In this document: one piece after another, positions 60,473-64,000 of the stretch
Layout: each line of letters opens with the position of its first letter
Numbering within the stretch: position 1 is the first letter of the stretch
Assembly: GCF_009857535.1 (NCBI RefSeq)
Contig: NZ_WWCS01000013.1
Coordinates: forward strand, 62,001 to 126,000
Direction of reading: 5' to 3'
DNA: 64,000 bases
DNA from: Duganella margarita
Lineage (GTDB): Bacteria; Pseudomonadota; Gammaproteobacteria; Burkholderiales; Burkholderiaceae_D
Notes under the pieces: generated by a model
Seen by the model: the letters and a program-made list of their open reading frames with translations, nothing else
What the model was told of the DNA's origin: nothing
The model's database searches: none
Position numbers and translations under genes: made by a program

Positions 60473-62254
60473 ATGAAACTGCTCCGCTTTGCTTTCCTGA
60501 ACCACCCGCGCGCCGGCCTGGCCGCCGCCGTGCTGGTCCCGCTGCTATGCGGCCTGCTGTCGGTCATGAACGGCCAGGACGATGGCTGGGACATGCGCAA
60601 CTACCACCTGTATAACGTCTATGCGCTGATGCATGACCGCATCGGTTTCGACTTGGCGCCGGGCGGCTTCCAGAGCTATTTCAATCCCACCATCGAACTT
60701 CCGTATTATTTCCTGACGCAGTGGTGCCCACCGCGCCTGGTCGGGTTCCTGATGGGGGGATTGCACGGCCTGAACTTTGTGCTGCTGGCCGCTATCGCGC
60801 GCCAGTTGCCGGGCGTGGCCGGCGACGCCCGCCGTGCGCTGCTGCTGGCCGCAGCCGGCCTGCTGACGCCTGGCTTCCTTAGCGAGCTGGGTAACACCAT
60901 GGGCGACAACCTGACCGCGCTGACGGTGCTGGGGGCCTTGTACCTGCTGCTGCGCCATTGGTCCGCCCTGCAGCACTGGGGCTGGCGGGCGCTGCTGGCA
61001 GCGCTGGCGGCCGGCCTGGTGATGGGCGTCGGCACCGGCCTGAAGCTGACCAACGCCGTCTATGCCGCCGGCCTGTGCCTGGCGCTGCTGGTGACGCCGC
61101 AGCGCTGGTGGCAGCGGCTGCGGCTGGCGTCGGTGTTCGGCGTCGGCGTGCTCGGCGGCATGGCCGTCAGCGCCGGCTGGTGGTTCATGACGATGTGGCA
61201 CACTTTCGGCAATCCGCTGTTTCCGCAATTTAACAACCTGTTCCACAGTCCGCTGGCGGCGGAAGGCGGCGTGATTCCCAGCATTTTCCTGCCGCAGGGC
61301 GTGCTGGAAAATCTGCTGTGGCCGTTCGTGTTTGCGCTGAACCCGCTGCGGGTCGGCGAACTGCCGATGAAATTGTGGCTGTGGCCGGTGATGTACGTGC
61401 TGGTGTTGGGCTGCGGCGGCGTGCAGCTGCTGCGCCGCACGGCCGAGCGCCGCCACGTGTTCGTGCTGCTGTTTGTCGCCCTGTCGTACCTAGTGTGGTT
61501 GCGGCTGTTCAGCATCCAGCGCTACCTGATTCCGCTGGAGCTGCTGGCGCCGATCGTCATCTGGCTGGCCGTGCACGGCGTGCTGCGCACGGCGCCGAGC
61601 GCACGCCGGGTGGCGGGCTGGGTGGTGGCGCTGCTGGCCGTAGCTGTGTTCCCGGTGGCCAACTGGGGCCACGCCAGCTGGGGAGCACAAAGCTTTAGCG
61701 CGCAGCGGCCGTCGCTGGCGGCGCCGGCCGCCAGCGTGATCTTCATCGCCCAGCAGCATCCGCCGCTGGGCTGGCTGGCGATGTTCATGCCGGCGCCGGC
61801 GCGGATCGTGCGGCTGGGCGGCATGCCGGAATCGGCCGGCTACGTGCAGCGCCTGCGCGACGTCATTGCCGAGCGCCCGGGGCCGCATTACGTGATGCTG
61901 TCGGCCAGCAAAAACGAGCGGCAGTCGGCGCTGGAGCGCAAGCTGGCCGCGGCCACCGCGCTGGGCCTGACCGCCGATGCGGCCGGTTGCGGGCGGCTGG
62001 CGTGGCTGACGCGTCACCTACACTTCCAGGCCAGCCTGCGGCAATTGCCGGCCGGCGGCTGCACGCTGGACCTGTTGCCGGCCTTCCAGCTCGACCTGGC
62101 CGCGCAGGACCGCGCCGTGGTGCACGCCGCGGCGCGGGAGCTGGCGCGCTTCGGCCTCGGCATCGACGCCGCCAGCTGTGTTATCTATCCGGCGGCGGTG
62201 GGGCGCGAGCCGTATCCTTACCAGTGGTGCCGGGTACGCCGGCTGTCTCCTTAA
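60473..62254 (+). CDS. Polytopic membrane protein, probable GT-C glycosyltransferase
   Basis: A 593-residue protein with about ten membrane helices. The first large periplasmic loop holds acidic and aromatic residues (DDGWDMRNYHLYNVYALMHD), as in GT-C enzymes that use lipid-phosphate sugars, where an Asp pair in the first loop is catalytic. A soluble C-terminal domain (about 430-593) follows. It starts four bases after gtrA, so it probably completes a surface-glycosylation unit. No close named family was recognised. Confidence 0.75.
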   Translation: MKLLRFAFLNHPRAGLAAAVLVPLLCGLLSVMNGQDDGWDMRNYHLYNVYALMHDRIGFDLAPGGFQSYFNPTIELPYYFLTQWCPPRLVGFLMGGLHGLNFVLLAAIARQLPGVAGDARRALLLAAAGLLTPGFLSELGNTMGDNLTALTVLGALYLLLRHWSALQHWGWRALLAALAAGLVMGVGTGLKLTNAVYAAGLCLALLVTPQRWWQRLRLASVFGVGVLGGMAVSAGWWFMTMWHTFGNPLFPQFNNLFHSPLAAEGGVIPSIFLPQGVLENLLWPFVFALNPLRVGELPMKLWLWPVMYVLVLGCGGVQLLRRTAERRHVFVLLFVALSYLVWLRLFSIQRYLIPLELLAPIVIWLAVHGVLRTAPSARRVAGWVVALLAVAVFPVANWGHASWGAQSFSAQRPSLAAPAASVIFIAQQHPPLGWLAMFMPAPARIVRLGGMPESAGYVQRLRDVIAERPGPHYVMLSASKNERQSALERKLAAATALGLTADAAGCGRLAWLTRHLHFQASLRQLPAGGCTLDLLPAFQLDLAAQDRAVVHAAARELARFGLGIDAASCVIYPAAVGREPYPYQWCRVRRLSP

Positions 62255-62330
62255 GCGGAGGCGGAAAGAACAGCACGGTGTTGTAATAAGCACTACAATA
62301 TCCGGGATCCCACCACGTCCCGGAGTCCGC

Positions 62331-63848
62331 ATGTCCTTCCTGATCGTCCTTGCCGCGCTGGCGTTCCTGATGCTGGCCGCGTATCGCGGCTACAGCGTGA
62401 TCCTGTTTGCCCCGGTGGCCGCGCTGGGCGCGGTGCTGCTGACCGATCCGGGCGCGGTGGCGCCGGTGTTCAGCGGCATCTTCATGGACAAGATGGTCGG
62501 CTTCATCAAGCTGTACTTCCCGGTGTTCTTGCTGGGCGCGGTGTTCGGCAAGCTGATCGAGCTGTCGGGCTTTTCGGAAGCGATCGTGGTGGCCGCCATC
62601 AAGTACATCGGCCGCTCGCGCGCCAACGCCGTCATCGTGCTGGTGTGCGCGCTGCTGACGTATGGCGGCGTATCGCTGTTTGTGGTGGTGTTTGCCGTGT
62701 ACCCGTTTGCCGCCGAGCTGTACAAGCAGAGCAATATCCCCAAGCGGCTGATGCCGGGCGCGATTGCGCTGGGGGCGTTTTCGTTCACCATGGATACCTT
62801 GCCGGGCACGCCGCAGATCCAGAATATTATCCCGACCACGTTCTTCAAGACCACCGGCTGGGCGGCGCCGTCGCTGGGCGTGATCGGCTCGATCGCCACG
62901 CTGGCCGCTGGCCTGGCGTTCCTCGAATGGCGCCGCCGCTCGGCGATGGCGACGGGGGAGGGCTATGACTCCGCCACGCCGGCCACCAACGTGCCGGTCG
63001 CACCCGCCGGCAACGCGCCCGTCGCCACAACCGGCGCCATGCCGACAGCGGCCGCTGGCGTCCCTGCCGCGTCGGCCGGCACTGGCGCCACAGCCGGCGC
63101 TACAGTACCCGTCGCTGCGCGCGGCAACCTGCCGCATCCGCTGCTGTCGGTGGCGCCGCTGGTGCTGGTCGGCGTCGCCAATTTCGTGCTGACCAAACTG
63201 ATCCCCGGCTGGTACGGCGACAATTACGCCCTCACAGCCGACGCCTTGCCGGGCCTGCACGCGCCGGTCACGCTGACCATCAAATCGGTGATCGGCATCT
63301 GGGCGGTGGAAGGCGCGCTGCTGCTCGGCATCCTGCTGACCATCGCCACCGCCTTCGGCCGCATCCGCGTCAGCTTCGCCGACGGCACCAAGGCGGCCGT
63401 CGGCGGCGCATTGCTGGCGGCGATGAACACCGCGTCCGAATACGGCTTCGGCGGCGTCATCGCCGCGCTGCCGGGCTTCCTGTCGGTCAGCGAAGCGCTG
63501 CGCAGCGTGCCCAATCCGCTGGTCAACGCCGCCGTCTCGGTGACCGCGCTGGCGGGCATCACTGGTTCCGCCTCGGGCGGCATGAGCATTGCGCTAGCCG
63601 CCATGTCGGACCAGTTCATCAAGGCCGCCGACGCCGCCCACATCCCGCTGGAAGTGATGCACCGGGTGGTGGCCATGGCCAGCGGCGGCATGGACACCTT
63701 GCCGCACAACGGCGCCGTCATCACGCTGCTGGCGGTCACCGGCCTGACGCACCGCCAGTCCTACCGCGACATCTTCGGTATCACCGTGATCAAGACGCTG
63801 GCAGTGTTCTTTGTGATCGCGGTCTACTATCTGACCGGGCTGGTGTAA
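62331..63848 (+). CDS. GntP-family permease
   Basis: A 505-residue transporter with about twelve helices and typical GntP stretches (LTYGGVSLFVVVFAVYPFAA, TMDTLPGTPQIQNIIPTTFF, GITGSASGGMSIAL and MASGGMDTLPHNGAVITLLA). The family imports gluconate or other hydroxy acids with protons. The central loop (about residues 220-270) is a low-complexity Ala/Thr/Pro/Val insert of near-repeats such as NVPVAPAG and NAPVATTG. GGAG lies six bases before the ATG at 62331. It is separated from the glycosylation operon by 76 bases. The substrate is not known. Confidence 0.9.
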   Translation: MSFLIVLAALAFLMLAAYRGYSVILFAPVAALGAVLLTDPGAVAPVFSGIFMDKMVGFIKLYFPVFLLGAVFGKLIELSGFSEAIVVAAIKYIGRSRANAVIVLVCALLTYGGVSLFVVVFAVYPFAAELYKQSNIPKRLMPGAIALGAFSFTMDTLPGTPQIQNIIPTTFFKTTGWAAPSLGVIGSIATLAAGLAFLEWRRRSAMATGEGYDSATPATNVPVAPAGNAPVATTGAMPTAAAGVPAASAGTGATAGATVPVAARGNLPHPLLSVAPLVLVGVANFVLTKLIPGWYGDNYALTADALPGLHAPVTLTIKSVIGIWAVEGALLLGILLTIATAFGRIRVSFADGTKAAVGGALLAAMNTASEYGFGGVIAALPGFLSVSEALRSVPNPLVNAAVSVTALAGITGSASGGMSIALAAMSDQFIKAADAAHIPLEVMHRVVAMASGGMDTLPHNGAVITLLAVTGLTHRQSYRDIFGITVIKTLAVFFVIAVYYLTGLV

Positions 63849-64000
63849 GCGCGGCGGGCGGATACTGCTTCTGGCAGCGGGTGCAGAAAAAGCTGCGGCG
63901 CCGGGTCTTGCCCAGATGCGCCTTGTGGAACGGGATGTCGCAGCGCGGGCAGATGCGCCTGGTGTGCGCCTGCCAGTGCTGCTTGAGCACGAACGCCTTC
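63790..64000 (-). CDS. C-terminal zinc-finger part of a probable Fpg/Nei-type DNA glycosylase (truncated by the window)
   Basis: The frame is open past base 64000, so only the last 69 residues are visible. They contain a four-Cys zinc finger (RRICPRCDIPFHK, then GKTRRRSFFCTRCQ), which resembles the C-terminal finger of Fpg/Nei glycosylases that bind damaged DNA. The spacing between the Cys pairs is 18 rather than the usual 16, so another zinc-ribbon protein remains possible. The end overlaps the convergent GntP gene by 59 bases. Confidence 0.5.
   Translation of the reverse strand, partial: KAFVLKQHWQAHTRRICPRCDIPFHKAHLGKTRRRSFFCTRCQKQYPPAALTPARSDSRPRSQRTLPAS

Overview
The window is GC-rich chromosomal DNA (I estimate mid-60s % GC) from a Gram-negative bacterium. 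Gene content and protein style point to a betaproteobacterium of the Oxalobacteraceae, close to Massilia or Duganella. The signs are TonB-dependent receptors of the Xanthomonas/Caulobacter type, flavin-dependent halogenases next to SapC and cupin_8 genes, many secreted S9/M20/M1 peptidases, DUF2807 (GIN) proteins and PsiF repeats. This assignment is inference; there is no rRNA gene. Almost all the sequence is coding. No phage, insertion sequence, CRISPR array or replication origin was seen.

Layout. 1-11.1 kb holds the end of a DUF3857/transglutaminase-like protein, a MazG-like pyrophosphohydrolase, two GIN-domain proteins flanking a GGDEF-EAL plus chemoreceptor pair, a citrate-type MFS symporter, a soluble tandem-sensor CheW protein and a PsiF protein. 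11.1-14.2 kb holds periplasmic SodC, a MOSC domain fused to an alkyltransferase-like domain, and an SDR/LysR divergent pair with an inverted repeat. 14.2-24.2 kb is the most distinctive locus: a minus-strand operon (TonB receptor, halogenase, SapC, cupin_8, second halogenase) facing a polysaccharide deacetylase and a LacI regulator, with two LacI-type palindromes between them. 24.1-24.7 kb holds an intact higA next to a broken higB.

24.7-34.5 kb holds an S9 peptidase, a LysR regulator, an oxalate decarboxylase plus Mn(II) transporter operon, several proteins of unknown role, an AbrB-type antitoxin with a VapC toxin cut by an in-frame deletion, and tRNA-Phe. 34.6-47.9 kb is dominated by peptide and glucan use: three M20 peptidases, an S9 peptidase, a GH13 amylase, an AraC/MFS pair and a TonB receptor in an operon with two M20 peptidases. 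47.9-55.5 kb holds a hemerythrin-like protein, a TetR/SDR unit with a shared operator, a third S9 peptidase and an M1 aminopeptidase.

55.5-64 kb holds a ribbon-helix-helix-like protein whose start lies inside a 129-bp imperfect palindrome, two secreted proteins, an unannotated protein with RelA/SpoT-type synthetase motifs, a GT2/GtrA/polytopic glycosyltransferase operon, a GntP permease and the end of a probable DNA glycosylase.

The secreted peptidases, TonB receptors, amylase and deacetylase together suggest a polymer-degrading soil or rhizosphere heterotroph. The strongest candidates for new biology are the twin-halogenase locus, the RelA/SpoT-like protein, the MOSC-alkyltransferase fusion and the soluble tandem-sensor CheW protein.
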